A stretch of DNA of 64,000 bases from Prodigiosinella confusarubida (GCF_002847015.1 NZ_CP025085.1:1798001-1862000), one strand, 5' to 3'; shown: positions 1 through 9,788, counted from the stretch's first letter. The notes: generated by a model not told the origin, from the sequence alone. Translations and numbers: made by a program.

Positions 1-1
1 C

Positions 2-2623
2 AAGAACACCGCTGAGATCCGTCAGGCGTTTCTCGACTTTTTTCATAGCAAAGGACACCAGGTTGTTTCCAGTAGCTCTCTGGTGCCGAGTAACGATCCG
101 ACATTGTTATTCACCAATGCGGGGATGAACCAGTTCAAGGACGTATTCTTGGGACTGGATAAGCGTAGCTATTCACGTGCCACTACCTCTCAGCGTTGTG
201 TTCGTGCCGGTGGAAAGCACAACGATCTTGAAAATGTAGGTTATACCGCCCGTCATCATACTTTCTTTGAAATGCTGGGTAATTTTAGCTTCGGTGATTA
301 TTTTAAGCACGATGCTATCAGTTATGCCTGGGAACTACTGACCAGTGAGCAGTGGTTCAATTTGCCTAAAGAAAAACTGTGGGTAACGGTATACGCAACT
401 GACGATGAGGCCTATGACATATGGGCCAATGAAGTGGGCATTCCCAGTGAACGTATTATCCGTATCGGTGATAATAAAGGGGCTCCGTATGCCTCAGATA
501 ATTTCTGGCAAATGGGAGATACGGGGCCTTGTGGTCCCTGCACTGAAATTTTTTATGATCATGGTGACCATATTTGGGGTGGGCCTCCGGGAAGTCCGGA
601 AGAGGATGGTGATCGCTATATTGAAATCTGGAACCTGGTTTTCATGCAGTTCAACCGCCAGGCTGACGGCACGTTATTACCGTTGCCAAAACCGTCAGTT
701 GATACAGGTATGGGATTAGAACGTATTTCCGCTGTGTTACAGCATGTTAACTCCAACTACGACATTGACCTGTTCAAAACGCTGATCGATGCCGTTGCGA
801 AGGTCATTGGCACTCAAGATTTGACTAACAAATCATTGCGCGTAATTGCTGATCATATCCGTTCCTGCGCATTTCTGATCGCAGATGGCGTGATGCCGTC
901 TAATGAAAATCGTGGCTATGTATTGCGTCGCATCATCCGGCGCGCTGTCCGTCATGGTAACATGCTGGGTGCTGAAGAAACGTTCTTCTATAAATTGGTA
1001 GCGCCGCTGATTGATGTTATGGGGCCAGCGGCGGAAGCGCTGAAGTGTCAGCAAAACGTGGTTGAGCAGGCGTTGAAAAGTGAAGAAGAACAGTTTGCTC
1101 GCACACTGGAACGCGGTTTGTCACTGTTGGATGAGGAAATTAAAAACCTGCGAAGTGATACGTTGGACGGGGAGACTGCATTCCGCTTGTACGATACCTA
1201 CGGATTTCCGCTGGATCTGACAGCCGATGTATGCCGTGAGCGTAATCTGAAGGTAGATGAGGCCGGTTTTGAACGAGCTATGGAAGCCCAGCGTCAGCGT
1301 GCTCGTGAGGCAAGTGGTTTTGACGTCGATTATAACACCCTGGTTCGTGTGGATACGGTTACACCGTTCTGTGGTTATCAACATACCGAGCTGCAATCCA
1401 ACATTATTGCGTTGTACCGTGAAGGTGAATCCGTCGACGTGATTCATGCTGGTGATGACGCCGTCGTCATCTTGAATGAAACGCCTTTCTATGGTGAGTC
1501 GGGTGGGCAAGTGGGCGATCAGGGAGAGCTACAAACCAAAACAGCCCGTTTCATGGTGCAGGATACCCAGAAATATGGTCAGGCGATTGGTCATATTGGT
1601 AAGTTGACTATGGGTTCGCTACAGGTAAGTGATAGTGTTGATGCGCTGGTAGACAGTGCTCGTCGTAGTCGCATTCGTCTGAACCATTCGGCAACACATT
1701 TACTGCATGCCGCGTTGCGTCAAGTCCTGGGGGATCATGTTGCGCAGAAAGGATCCTTGGTGAATGACAGCTACCTGCGCTTTGATTTCTCTCATCAGGA
1801 AGCGATGAAACCTGAACAAGTGCGTCAGGTCGAGGATATCGTTAATGCTCAGATTCGCCGTAATCTCCCGGTTGAAACTGAAGTGATGGCATTGTCGGCG
1901 GCGAGAGAAAAAGGGGCAATGGCGCTCTTTGGCGAAAAATATGAAGATCATGTTCGCGTTTTAACCATGGGTGATTTTTCTATTGAGCTCTGTGGTGGTA
2001 TACATGCCAGCCGTACTGGTGACATTGGTCTATTCCTGATTGAATCTGAATCCGGTACTGCCGCAGGTATCCGCCGTATCGAGGCTGTAACGGGAGACAA
2101 TGCGATAGCTGCATTGCATCGTCAGAACGATCTTGTGGAAGATGTGACTCATCTTGTGAAGGGTGACAGCAATAATCTGGTTGAAAAAGTACGTTCTGTC
2201 CTTGAGCGCACTCGTATGCTGGAAAAAGAGTTACAACAGCTGAAAGCACAACAGGCGGCTCAGGAAAGTTCTTCTCTTTCCGGTAAAGCGAAAGATATCA
2301 ATGGAGTAAAACTGTTAGTAGCCCAGTTGGACAATGTTGAGCCACAAATGCTTCGCACGATGGTTGATGATCTGAAAAACCAGTTGGGATCGGCGGTGAT
2401 AGTGCTGGCAACGGCTTCGGATGGTAAGGTAAGTCTTATCTCTGGGGTAACCAAAACGTTGACTGACAGAGTTAAGGCTGGCGAACTCATCGGATTCGTG
2501 GCGAACCAGATTGGTGGCAAAGGTGGTGGTCGTCCTGATATGGCTCAGGCGGGCGGCAGTGATGTCAAGGCATTACCATCTGCGCTAGCCAGCGTTGAAG
2601 GCTGGGTGGCTAATAAGTTATAA
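2..2623 (+). CDS. alaS: Alanyl-tRNA synthetase, 5' end cut by the window
   Basis: Charges tRNA-Ala with alanine in the cytoplasm. The reading frame is open from base 2, and its first residues ([10 protein letters not shown]) match residue 3 onward of the E. coli enzyme, so only the first two codons are missing. In order it shows the class II catalytic core, the editing domain with the HxxxH motif (HSATH), the second editing motif with Cys666 and His670, a coiled-coil linker and the C-Ala domain ([15 protein letters not shown]). Length is about 875 residues, as in E. coli. One oddity: the motif usually read CGGTH is CGGIH here (codon ata at 2000-2002). It lies upstream of csrA, as in E. coli. 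Confidence 0.98.
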   Translation, partial: KNTAEIRQAFLDFFHSKGHQVVSSSSLVPSNDPTLLFTNAGMNQFKDVFLGLDKRSYSRATTSQRCVRAGGKHNDLENVGYTARHHTFFEMLGNFSFGDYFKHDAISYAWELLTSEQWFNLPKEKLWVTVYATDDEAYDIWANEVGIPSERIIRIGDNKGAPYASDNFWQMGDTGPCGPCTEIFYDHGDHIWGGPPGSPEEDGDRYIEIWNLVFMQFNRQADGTLLPLPKPSVDTGMGLERISAVLQHVNSNYDIDLFKTLIDAVAKVIGTQDLTNKSLRVIADHIRSCAFLIADGVMPSNENRGYVLRRIIRRAVRHGNMLGAEETFFYKLVAPLIDVMGPAAEALKCQQNVVEQALKSEEEQFARTLERGLSLLDEEIKNLRSDTLDGETAFRLYDTYGFPLDLTADVCRERNLKVDEAGFERAMEAQRQRAREASGFDVDYNTLVRVDTVTPFCGYQHTELQSNIIALYREGESVDVIHAGDDAVVILNETPFYGESGGQVGDQGELQTKTARFMVQDTQKYGQAIGHIGKLTMGSLQVSDSVDALVDSARRSRIRLNHSATHLLHAALRQVLGDHVAQKGSLVNDSYLRFDFSHQEAMKPEQVRQVEDIVNAQIRRNLPVETEVMALSAAREKGAMALFGEKYEDHVRVLTMGDFSIELCGGIHASRTGDIGLFLIESESGTAAGIRRIEAVTGDNAIAALHRQNDLVEDVTHLVKGDSNNLVEKVRSVLERTRMLEKELQQLKAQQAAQESSSLSGKAKDINGVKLLVAQLDNVEPQMLRTMVDDLKNQLGSAVIVLATASDGKVSLISGVTKTLTDRVKAGELIGFVANQIGGKGGGRPDMAQAGGSDVKALPSALASVEGWVANKL

Positions 2624-2651
2624 GTATTATTATACCAAGCGCTATCCTGGC

Positions 2652-2686
2652 AAAACGCCATGACTCTTAATGGTTTTGGCGTTTTT
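2652..2686 (+). terminator. Probable rho-independent terminator after alaS
   Basis: AAAACGCC pairs with GGCGTTTT around a loop of about 18 nt, and the right arm runs into a T-rich stretch. It begins 29 bp after the alaS stop. The rest of the 324-bp alaS-csrA gap shows no gene. It should hold the csrA promoters; a TATAAT at 2925-2930 is the best -10 candidate, but I see no good -35 for it. Confidence 0.6.
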
Positions 2687-2947
2687 GGCCTGCGGTAAAG
2701 GATGACCGTAAACAAGACGAATCGTGTGTCTCTTTCAGAATGTTGAATGCAGAATATGCCTTGGTCTGGTTGTGATAACAAAAAACGCAAGCTGTCTTAT
2801 ATCGGCTAAACTTAACATTAGTAACAAGCTATGAGTGGGATGATGAGGCAATTATTGTCATCTAGGTTTACGTTTCCTCGGCACATGATGGATAATGGCG
2901 AGAGAACGAAGAGACCTGACTCTTTATAATCTTTCAAGGAGCAAAGA

Positions 2948-3133
2948 ATGCTTATTTTAACTCGTCGAGTTGGCGAAACCCTCATGATTGGCGATGAGGT
3001 AACGGTTACCGTACTAGGAGTAAAGGGCAATCAGGTTCGTATTGGTGTGAATGCGCCTAAAGAAGTTTCTGTGCACCGCGAAGAGATTTACCAACGTATT
3101 CAGGCAGAGAAGTCTCAGCCAACATCTTATTGA
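2948..3133 (+). CDS. csrA: Carbon storage regulator CsrA
   Basis: A 61-residue RNA-binding global post-transcriptional regulator that acts as a dimer on GGA motifs in mRNA leaders, controlling carbon storage, motility and, in plant pathogens (where it is called RsmA), exoenzymes. The start [15 protein letters not shown] and the central [10 protein letters not shown] helix region are canonical, including Leu4, Arg6 and Arg44. The Shine-Dalgarno AAGGAG (2938-2943) contains a GGA, so self-repression at its own start site is plausible, as known for E. coli. It keeps its E. coli position between alaS and the serV-arg tRNA cluster. Confidence 0.98.
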   Translation: MLILTRRVGETLMIGDEVTVTVLGVKGNQVRIGVNAPKEVSVHREEIYQRIQAEKSQPTSY

Positions 3134-3141
3134 TTCACAAT

Positions 3142-3163
3142 GCGTCTCGCTCTCACGAGGCGC
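3142..3163 (+). terminator. Possible terminator after csrA
   Basis: GCGTCTCG and CGAGGCGC form an 8-bp stem with one G-U pair and a 6-nt loop, followed by a T-rich but interrupted tail. It begins 8 bp after the csrA stop. The missing clean U-run keeps confidence low. Confidence 0.45.
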
Positions 3164-3343
3164 TATTGTTGTTCTGGTTTTTGATTCGAATTTTCAGCTC
3201 CCCTCATTTTTATTTTTTGCATTCACATCTTGTCTGATACAGGATAATCAGTTGTTTTCCTGTTGATAATATATTCATTTTGTTGCCAATCCATCCGTGT
3301 TGGGTGCGAATTGTGCAAACAAACATGAGAAGGGAAAAATTGT

Positions 3344-3371
3344 TTGACTTATAAGTCCTGGAAAGTAATAT
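3344..3371 (+). promoter_or_regulatory. Promoter of the tRNA-Ser/tRNA-Arg operon
   Basis: TTGACT (3344-3349), a 16-bp spacer and TAATAT (3366-3371), followed by a GC-rich stretch (GTGCGCCACGC) at the expected discriminator. GC-rich discriminators are typical of stringently controlled stable-RNA promoters. The first tRNA begins 63 bp downstream. The rest of the 301-bp gap after csrA shows no gene. Confidence 0.7.
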
Positions 3372-3434
3372 GTGCGCCACGCAGTATCGGTGAGCACTGA
3401 ACGAGAAATCAAAAAGTAATCATTGGTAGCGTAA

Positions 3435-3527
3435 GGTGAGGTGGCCGAGAGGCTGAAGGCGCTCCCCTGCTAAGGGAGTATGCGGTCAAAAGCTGCATCG
3501 AGGGTTCGAATCCCTCCCTCACCGCCA
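3435..3527 (+). tRNA. serV: tRNA-Ser (GCT)
   Basis: A 93-nt gene including encoded CCA, with the long variable arm of a class II tRNA and anticodon GCT in the loop CTGCTAA. It is nearly identical to E. coli serV and heads the same tRNA cluster downstream of csrA. Confidence 0.97.
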
Positions 3528-3534
3528 TTAATAT

Positions 3535-3611
3535 GCATCCGTAGCTCAGCTGGATAGAGTACTCGGCTACGAACCGAGCGGTCGGAGGTTCGAATCCTCC
3601 CGGATGCACCA
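3535..3611 (+). tRNA. argV: tRNA-Arg (ACG), copy 1
   Basis: A 77-nt cloverleaf with encoded CCA and anticodon ACG (loop CTACGAA). It is the first of three identical copies. E. coli has four tandem Arg-ACG genes here (argV, argY, argZ, argQ); this genome has three. Confidence 0.97.
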
Positions 3612-3683
3612 TTTAGTGGGTGTGTTTTGTCGGGTTTATCTAATGAATCCGAATAAAAAAGAGAATTTTCAGTAAAATTTAAT

Positions 3684-3760
3684 GCATCCGTAGCTCAGCT
3701 GGATAGAGTACTCGGCTACGAACCGAGCGGTCGGAGGTTCGAATCCTCCCGGATGCACCA
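3684..3760 (+). tRNA. tRNA-Arg (ACG), copy 2
   Basis: A 77-nt gene identical to the copies at 3535 and 3820, with encoded CCA. The spacers between copies are unrelated in sequence, so only the tRNA units are conserved. Confidence 0.97.
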
Positions 3761-3819
3761 TTAGCCTGTTGTTCTCTTCCTCTCATATCGAAACACAAAC
3801 GATCCTGTTATCTCAGTAC

Positions 3820-3896
3820 GCATCCGTAGCTCAGCTGGATAGAGTACTCGGCTACGAACCGAGCGGTCGGAGGTTCGAATCCTCCCGGATGCACCA
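3820..3896 (+). tRNA. tRNA-Arg (ACG), copy 3
   Basis: The third identical 77-nt Arg-ACG gene with encoded CCA. I see no clear rho-independent terminator between it and yqaB (3897-4092). Confidence 0.97.
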
Positions 3897-4092
3897 TATT
3901 GATTTGTTTCATCCATGTAGCTTTTCCCTTCGTCAGCCGTTTTCTGAAATTTATCTTATAGTTCTGCTTTCATAGCCTGACGTTTGCCCAATTTTTTCTG
4001 TAATTGTATGGTTTTATTGAGGTTATTGAGTCAGAGACAATGTTTTTACTTTACGTTAAAGTAGAAACTCTTTTTTAGTGACTGGAGTCGTG

Positions 4093-4659
4093 ATGTACGA
4101 TCGCTATCAAGGTTTGATCTTTGATATGGATGGCACCATCCTCGATACTGAACCAACACACCGTAGAGCATGGCAACAGGTGTTAGCAACGTATGGGATG
4201 CATTATGATCGTGTCGCCATGACAGCATTGAATGGATCTCCAACCTGGCGTATTGCGCAATCTATTATTACCAGCCATCAGGTCAAACTTGATCCTTATA
4301 TGCTTGCTGCTGAAAAAACGGCTATTGCAGAATCAATGTTGCTGGATGCGGTAAAACCTCTGCCATTGATAGACGTCGTCAAAAAGTATTATGGTCTCCG
4401 CCCAATGGCTGTCGGTACCGGTAGTTCACGAGCCCTGGCAGAACGTCTGTTGCGGCATCTTGGATTACGTGATTATTTTGGTGCTGTTGTCGGTGCGGAT
4501 GATGTGCAAAATCATAAGCCTTTCCCTGATACTTTCCTGCGCTGCGCCGAACTTATCGCAGTGGCGCCTGAACATTGTGTTGTTTTTGAAGATGCCGATT
4601 ATGGTATTCAGGCGGCAGAACGGGCTCATATGGCTGTTGTTGATGTAAGAACATTTTGA
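4093..4659 (+). CDS. yqaB: HAD-family sugar phosphatase YqaB (fructose-1-phosphatase type)
   Basis: A 188-residue phosphatase of the haloacid dehalogenase superfamily; the E. coli homologue dephosphorylates fructose-1-phosphate and related sugar phosphates. HAD motif I is FDMDGTILDTEPTH near residue 10 (nucleophile Asp and acid-base Asp), motif II is the VGTGSS region, motif III is Lys in HKPFPDTF, and motif IV is FEDADYG. The ATG at 4093 was chosen because it gives the E. coli start (MYDRY) and has GGAG just upstream; an in-frame GTG at 4078 would add five residues without support. Confidence 0.95.
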   Translation: MYDRYQGLIFDMDGTILDTEPTHRRAWQQVLATYGMHYDRVAMTALNGSPTWRIAQSIITSHQVKLDPYMLAAEKTAIAESMLLDAVKPLPLIDVVKKYYGLRPMAVGTGSSRALAERLLRHLGLRDYFGAVVGADDVQNHKPFPDTFLRCAELIAVAPEHCVVFEDADYGIQAAERAHMAVVDVRTF

Positions 4660-5086
4660 GCGGAACCTGAGGGGATCTCCCTGTTCTGGCGCCGTTTTCT
4701 AAGTGTCTCCTTACGCCCCGCCAGATTTCAAAGCATTGCTGATCACTTTTAGTGATGAATAGCACTGGACTTATGCTATTGATATCTATCGTAACCATTG
4801 GGGAATGTGCTGAAAGATTAAGCAGTGTTGTTACTGGTCATTTTTTACCTGAACTGGAACGGTTGTCTCGTGTTGAAATGGCAATGCGCCAGTTACGCCA
4901 TCATAGTCCAACTGCACTATTATTTAGCTGGGTTCCGGTAATAGGCGATTTATTATGTGTGTTGGCTGGTTGCGTACGCCCTGGTAAGGGTGACTCTTTA
5001 TCTCTTTGTTGATAATGTCTTGCGCTATATCGTTTTTGACAAGGATCACTCTTCAAGGCATGGATGGTGATCCTGAACAGTTGTAA
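4660..5086 (+). pseudogene. yqaA: Degraded yqaA (inner-membrane protein of the DedA-like YqaA family)
   Basis: In E. coli yqaA follows yqaB directly and encodes a membrane protein of about 142 residues. Here the same position holds pieces of it in different frames: SLFWRRFLSVSL near 4678-4713, ISIVTIGECAERL then LLFSWVPVIGDLLCVLAG at about 4784-4970, and, after a further frame change, RVTLYLFVDNVLRYIVF and LQGM at 4988-5070. No single frame covers the protein; the longest open stretch (4752-5012) lacks both ends. At least two frameshifts plus in-frame stops are needed, so this is a dead gene. Confidence 0.75.
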
Positions 5087-5156
5087 TCATATCTGGTGAG
5101 CTCCATGTAGCCTTTACTATGCTTACCATCATTAAAATCAATAGCGGGAGGTCGAT

Positions 5157-6710
5157 TTGATCCCGGACGTATCACAGGCGCTTTCCTGGCTGGAAAAAAA
5201 TCCTCAGGCTATAAAGGGGATCCAACGAGGAATTGAGCGCGAAACATTGCGTATTATGGCAAACGGACATCTGGCTAATACGGGACACCCGGAACAACTA
5301 GGGGCAGCGTTGACGCACCCTTGGATTACAACGGATTTCGCTGAAACTCTATTAGAGTTTATTACTCCGGTGGATAGAGACGTTGATCATCTTCTTACCT
5401 TCTTGCGTGATATCCACCGTTATGTCGCCCGCAATCTTGGTGAAGAGCGGATGTGGTCACTGAGTATGCCGTGCTTTATTGCTGCAGAACAGGATATTGA
5501 GCTGGCGCAGTATGGCTCCTCTAATATTGGACGATTTAAAACATTGTACCGGGAAGGATTAAAAAATCGGTATGGTGCGCTGATGCAAACCATTTCAGGA
5601 GTACATTATAATTTTTCTCTGCCGATGTCCTTCTGGCGTGCCCGGGCTGGTGTTGAGGATGAGATTAGCGGCAAATCCGACATTTCTACCGGTTATTTCC
5701 AATTGATACGAAATTATTATCGTTTCGGTTGGATTATTCCGTATTTATTCGGTGCTTCACCGGCTATCTGTCAATCATTCCTGCAAGGCAGGGAAACCTC
5801 AATACCTTTTGAACGTACAGAAAACGGGATGTGTTACCTTCCTTATGCAACGTCGTTGCGCCTTAGTGATTTGGGTTATACCAACAAATCGCAAAGCAAT
5901 CTTGGGATTACTTTCAATAACCTTGAGACTTATGTTTCGGCACTGAAGCGGGCGATAAAAACACCATCAGAGGAGTATGCTCGGATTGGGGTGAAAAAAG
6001 AGGGGCACTATCTGCAGTTGAACACAAATGTGTTACAAATAGAAAATGAATTGTATGCTCCGATTAGACCTAAGCGTGTTACACGTACAGATGAGTCTCC
6101 TTCTGATGCGTTATTACGTGGCGGTGTCGAATATATTGAAGTACGGTCATTGGATATCAATCCGTTCTCACCGACAGGTGTCAGTGCTGAGCAGGTACGT
6201 TTCCTCGATCTGTTCTTAATCTGGTGTACATTGGCGGATGCTCCGGAGATGAGTGCGGATGAGCTGCTTTGTACACGTAAGAACTGGAACCGGGTTATTC
6301 TGGAAGGGCGTAAGCCTGGTCAAACCATTGGTATGGGGTGCGAGTCTGAACAGCAGCTCTTGGCTGATGTGGGACGTAGATTATTTACCGATTTACGACG
6401 TGTTGCGGAATTGTTAGATCATGAGAATGACAACCCTTATTATCAGCAAGTCTGTGATCAGCTAGTCGGTGGTTTTGACGACCCAGAGAGTACTTTCTCT
6501 GGACGATTATTATCTATGATGTTGGAAAGCAGTAGTGGCAGTGTCGGGCTGAGATTGTCTGGACAGTACCGGGAAATCTTGTTGCAGGAGCCGTTGGAGA
6601 TATTGTCAGAGTCTCGATTGGCGGCGGAAAGTGCACGTTCCTGGCAACATCAGCGTCAGTTGGAAGCAAGCGATACAGTGAGTTTCGATGAGTATTTGGC
6701 CGCTCATTAG
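5157..6710 (+). CDS. gshA: Glutamate-cysteine ligase
   Basis: Catalyses the first step of glutathione synthesis, ATP-dependent joining of glutamate and cysteine. The 517 residues match the E. coli enzyme end to end (ERETLR near residue 28, [73 protein letters not shown]). The start is TTG at 5157, as in E. coli, with GGGAGG four bases upstream; the rare start codon probably limits translation. The gene runs toward micA, which lies on the other strand just behind it. Confidence 0.97.
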   Translation: MIPDVSQALSWLEKNPQAIKGIQRGIERETLRIMANGHLANTGHPEQLGAALTHPWITTDFAETLLEFITPVDRDVDHLLTFLRDIHRYVARNLGEERMWSLSMPCFIAAEQDIELAQYGSSNIGRFKTLYREGLKNRYGALMQTISGVHYNFSLPMSFWRARAGVEDEISGKSDISTGYFQLIRNYYRFGWIIPYLFGASPAICQSFLQGRETSIPFERTENGMCYLPYATSLRLSDLGYTNKSQSNLGITFNNLETYVSALKRAIKTPSEEYARIGVKKEGHYLQLNTNVLQIENELYAPIRPKRVTRTDESPSDALLRGGVEYIEVRSLDINPFSPTGVSAEQVRFLDLFLIWCTLADAPEMSADELLCTRKNWNRVILEGRKPGQTIGMGCESEQQLLADVGRRLFTDLRRVAELLDHENDNPYYQQVCDQLVGGFDDPESTFSGRLLSMMLESSSGSVGLRLSGQYREILLQEPLEILSESRLAAESARSWQHQRQLEASDTVSFDEYLAAH

Positions 6711-6720
6711 TATCAAAAAG

Positions 6721-6802
6721 AAAAAGGCCACATGAGTAATGTGGCCAAAAGAAATATCTGATAATGATAATTAGGGATGATGATAATAAATGCGCGTCTT
6801 TC
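6721..6802 (-). ncRNA. micA: MicA small regulatory RNA
   Basis: On the minus strand between gshA and luxS, exactly where E. coli has micA. The 5' end GAAAGACGCGCATTT is the MicA seed that base-pairs with ompA mRNA; an A-U-rich Hfq-type middle follows, then a terminator hairpin GGCCACAT/ATGTGGCC (6726-6746) and a T5 run. Predicted length is about 82 nt, against about 72-74 in E. coli. In E. coli it represses ompA, lamB, phoP and other envelope genes under sigma-E control. Confidence 0.9.
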
Positions 6803-6808
6803 ATATAC

Positions 6809-6837
6809 TATGACTCGTACTGATCAAAAAAGTTTCC
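6809..6837 (-). promoter_or_regulatory. Sigma-E-type promoter of micA
   Basis: Reading the minus strand: GGAAACTT (6837-6830) as -35, about 16 bases, then GTCATA (6814-6809) as -10, with the MicA 5' end about seven bases further at 6802. This resembles the sigma-E consensus GGAACTT...GTCTAA and the known sigma-E control of micA in E. coli. It sits in the luxS upstream region, so luxS and micA promoters are back to back. Confidence 0.7.
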
Positions 6838-6879
6838 TGTAAACGAGAAAAATAATTTTTTCGATGAGGAGGTGGCAAG

Positions 6880-7395
6880 ATGCCATTACTAGATAGTTTT
6901 ACCGTAGACCATACTCGAATGGACGCTCCTGCAGTTCGTGTCGCAAAAATCATGAAAACCCCTCATGGTGACACGATTACTGTTTTTGACTTGCGTTTTT
7001 GTCGCCCGAATTCTGAAATCATGCCAGAGCGGGGTATTCATACGCTGGAGCATTTGTTTGCGGGGTTTATGCGCGATCATCTGAATGGAGATGGCGTGGA
7101 AGTTGTTGATATTTCCCCTATGGGTTGTCGTACGGGTTTTTATATGAGTCTGATTGGTACGCCAGCAGAACAACGCGTTGCTGAGGCTTGGAAAGCAGCA
7201 ATGGCGGATGTACTGAAAGTCACTGATCAGCGTAAAATCCCGGAGCTCAATGTGTATCAGTGCGGAAGTTATACAATGCATTCTTTGGAGGAAGCGCAGG
7301 ATATTGCTCGTCATATCCTGGAAAAGGATGTGTTAGTAAATAGAAATGACGATTTGGCATTGCCGAAGGATAAATTGGCCGAGTTGCATATTTAG
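6880..7395 (+). CDS. luxS: S-ribosylhomocysteine lyase (AI-2 synthesis)
   Basis: Splits S-ribosylhomocysteine to homocysteine and DPD, the precursor of autoinducer-2, in the activated methyl cycle. At 171 residues it has the E. coli length. The metal-binding [10 protein letters not shown] (His54 and His58) and the third ligand Cys in the [10 protein letters not shown] motif near residue 128 are present, as is MGCRTGFYM with the catalytic Cys84. A strong GGAGG lies upstream of ATG 6880. Confidence 0.98.
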   Translation: MPLLDSFTVDHTRMDAPAVRVAKIMKTPHGDTITVFDLRFCRPNSEIMPERGIHTLEHLFAGFMRDHLNGDGVEVVDISPMGCRTGFYMSLIGTPAEQRVAEAWKAAMADVLKVTDQRKIPELNVYQCGSYTMHSLEEAQDIARHILEKDVLVNRNDDLALPKDKLAELHI

Positions 7396-7420
7396 TGGGC
7401 TAACTTGCCATATGCAGTGA

Positions 7421-7457
7421 AAAAAGAGAGCTCAGTGTTTAGGGGCTCTCTTTTTTT
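7421..7457. terminator. Bidirectional terminator between luxS and ypjD
   Basis: GAGAGCTC and GGGCTCTC form a stem flanked by an A5 run on the left and a T7 run on the right, so it can end luxS on the plus strand and ypjD on the minus strand, both of which converge here. Confidence 0.8.
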
Positions 7458-7460
7458 AAT

Positions 7461-8255
7461 TTAGTGAGCAATAATGTTTTGAATAACCCTGCTGCCAAAA
7501 TAGGCTAGCGTCAGTAATAATGCACCAATCAGGTTAAACCATACTACCTGACGACCTCGCCATCCTTCATGATAATGTCCCCATAACAGCAGGATATAAA
7601 CAAACCAGGCTAGTAGGGAAAAAAGGGCTTTGTGAAAATTTTCTCTGTTGTTCAGCAGGTCATTCATATAAACAAGACCGGTACACAATGTAAGTGTGAG
7701 TAGAACAACACCGACCTGTGTAATATGGAACATTTTGCGTTCTATGCTTAGTAATGGTGGCATATCCGTTGCGAAACCCAGCTTTTTGGTTTTCAGCAGA
7801 TAATCTAGAAAGGCCAGTTGCAGCGCGTAAAGTGCGGCGATCATCAGTGTGGCGTAGGAAAATAACGCCAGGCCAATATGCACCATAAGACCCGGTCTTG
7901 CTTCCAGATGCGTGATAAATTCTCCAGGCATGAAGCTGGCAAAAACCAGATTAAGCAACGCAAAAGTATAGACAATAGGCAATAGAAACCAGCCACGATT
8001 GCGTGATGCCACAATGGTCATTATCGTACAGATCATCAAGCTGATTAATGACCCAATATTCAACAGACTCAGGTTCTGTCCGACCTGAACATCAAAGATT
8101 CGTTGATATAGCGCCACTGCATGGCAGACAAGGGCGAGTGTGGCGGATACCACAGCCAGACGGCGATAGGCACTGTCTTTTCGCACCAGACTGGGGATAA
8201 TCAGTCCGAGGCTGAGTGAATAGGCCGCTAAAGCCACAATAGCGAAAACAGACAT
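7461..8255 (-). CDS. ypjD: Inner-membrane protein YpjD, cytochrome c assembly (CcsA) family
   Basis: A 264-residue protein with about eight hydrophobic segments and the family's C-terminal block (LWGHYHEGWRGRQVVWFN). Its cellular role in E. coli is not settled; the fold is shared with cytochrome c maturation proteins, but no heme-handling role is shown here. The ATG at 8255 (MSVFAIVALAAYS) matches the E. coli start; an upstream in-frame ATG would add 35 residues overlapping the promoter region. It is divergent from ffh, as in E. coli. Confidence 0.92.
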   Translation of the reverse strand: MSVFAIVALAAYSLSLGLIIPSLVRKDSAYRRLAVVSATLALVCHAVALYQRIFDVQVGQNLSLLNIGSLISLMICTIMTIVASRNRGWFLLPIVYTFALLNLVFASFMPGEFITHLEARPGLMVHIGLALFSYATLMIAALYALQLAFLDYLLKTKKLGFATDMPPLLSIERKMFHITQVGVVLLTLTLCTGLVYMNDLLNNRENFHKALFSLLAWFVYILLLWGHYHEGWRGRQVVWFNLIGALLLTLAYFGSRVIQNIIAH

Positions 8256-8368
8256 AAACAATAGGTTATTAAATATCAACTGGGTAAAATAGAGAGTCAG
8301 TATAGCCTTAGTCAGTAAAGGCACCAACTTGTTATCCACGAGTAGCGCAGAGATTGGCAAGGCTTTCG

Positions 8369-8377
8369 TGTTATAAT
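8369..8377 (+). promoter_or_regulatory. Extended -10 promoter of ffh
   Basis: TGTTATAAT, a TGn extended -10, lies 49 bp before ffh. No -35 hexamer stands at the ideal distance, which fits an extended -10 promoter. Confidence 0.55.
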
Positions 8378-8426
8378 TCCCCTATTCGCGTCGCGGTAGC
8401 GGCCAGTTTTACGTTGAGCATGAGAT

Positions 8427-9788
8427 ATGTTTGAAAATTTAACCGATCGACTATCGCGCACATTGCGCACTATTAGCGGCCGTGGCCGGCTGACTGAAGA
8501 GAATATTAAAGAAACATTGCGTGAAGTGCGCATGGCTCTGCTTGAGGCTGATGTGGCTTTGCCGGTAGTTCGTGATTTTATCAACCGGGTCAAAGAGCAA
8601 TCGGTAGGACAAGAAGTCAATAAGAGTCTGACGCCAGGGCAAGAGTTTGTCAAAATTGTTAAAAATGAACTGACTGCTGCGATGGGGGAGGTTAATGCCG
8701 AACTAAATCTGGCCGCACAGCCCCCTGCCGTGGTGTTGATGGCTGGCCTGCAAGGGGCCGGTAAAACAACCAGCGTGGGAAAGCTGGGCAAATTTCTGCG
8801 TGAGAAGCAAAAGAAAAAAGTGCTGGTGGTTTCTGCCGACGTTTACCGTCCTGCAGCCATTAAACAGTTGGAGACCTTGGCTCAATCTGTCGGTGTAGAT
8901 TTCTTTGCGTCAGATGCGCAGGAAAAACCGATTGATATTGTTAACCGTGCGCTACAGCATGCCAAACTGAAATTCTACGATGTTCTGTTGGTGGATACCG
9001 CTGGCCGTTTGCATGTCGACGACGCCATGATGGATGAGATCAAGCAGATCCATGCAGCGATTAAGCCGATAGAAACCCTGTTTGTCGTCGATGCCATGAC
9101 GGGGCAGGATGCGGCAAATACCGCGAAAGCGTTCAGTGAAGCACTACCGTTGACTGGGGTGATTCTAACCAAGGTTGATGGTGATGCACGTGGCGGTGCT
9201 GCGCTTTCTATCCGTCACATCACTGGTAAGCCGATTAAGTTCCTGGGTGTAGGTGAGAAAACGGAAGCCCTTGAACCTTTCTATCCTGAGCGTATTGCTT
9301 CCCGCATTCTCGGCATGGGGGATGTACTTTCTCTGATTGAGGATCTTGAAAGCAAAGTTGATCGTACTCAGGCTGAAAAACTGGCCAAGAAACTCAAAAA
9401 GGGTGATGGATTCGATCTTACTGATTTTCTGGATCAGCTAAAACAGATGCGCAATATGGGCGGCATGGCCAGCATGATGAGTAAATTGCCGGGGATGGGA
9501 CAATTACCGGACAATGTGAAGTCTCAAATGGATGATAAAGTTCTGGTGCGCATGGAAGCGATTATCAACTCTATGACTCGGCAGGAACGTGCCAAACCTG
9601 ACATCATCAAAGGTTCCCGTAAACGTCGTATTGCAATGGGGTCTGGGATGCAAGTGCAGGACGTAAATCGTTTGTTGAAGCAGTTTGATGATATGCAACG
9701 CATGATGAAGAAGATGAAAAATGGCGGTCTGGCCAAAATGATGCGCGGTATGAAAGGTATGATGCCACCGGGATTCTCGGGGCGTTAA
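8427..9788 (+). CDS. ffh: Signal recognition particle protein Ffh (SRP54)
   Basis: GTPase that binds 4.5S RNA and signal sequences and delivers ribosome-nascent-chain complexes to FtsY. The 453 residues show the N domain, the G domain with GLQGAGKTT near residue 105, DTAGR, TKVDGDARGG, and the methionine-rich M domain at the C-terminus (repeated MM and GMKGMMPPG). Length equals E. coli Ffh. It precedes the rpsP operon, as in E. coli. Confidence 0.98.
   Translation: MFENLTDRLSRTLRTISGRGRLTEENIKETLREVRMALLEADVALPVVRDFINRVKEQSVGQEVNKSLTPGQEFVKIVKNELTAAMGEVNAELNLAAQPPAVVLMAGLQGAGKTTSVGKLGKFLREKQKKKVLVVSADVYRPAAIKQLETLAQSVGVDFFASDAQEKPIDIVNRALQHAKLKFYDVLLVDTAGRLHVDDAMMDEIKQIHAAIKPIETLFVVDAMTGQDAANTAKAFSEALPLTGVILTKVDGDARGGAALSIRHITGKPIKFLGVGEKTEALEPFYPERIASRILGMGDVLSLIEDLESKVDRTQAEKLAKKLKKGDGFDLTDFLDQLKQMRNMGGMASMMSKLPGMGQLPDNVKSQMDDKVLVRMEAIINSMTRQERAKPDIIKGSRKRRIAMGSGMQVQDVNRLLKQFDDMQRMMKKMKNGGLAKMMRGMKGMMPPGFSGR

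Noticed and set aside
1121-1510. 129-codon minus-strand frame inside alaS
   Set aside because: Antisense shadow of a conserved essential gene with no independent signals.
3409-3612. Minus-strand frame with GFEPPTARF-like peptides
   Set aside because: It is the antisense of the tRNA-Ser and tRNA-Arg genes, a common false protein; the same applies to frames opposite the tRNAs near 29829-30249 and 39216-39470.
3535-3896. Three identical 77-bp units with unrelated spacers, resembling a CRISPR array
   Set aside because: Each unit is a complete tRNA-Arg gene with anticodon ACG and encoded CCA.
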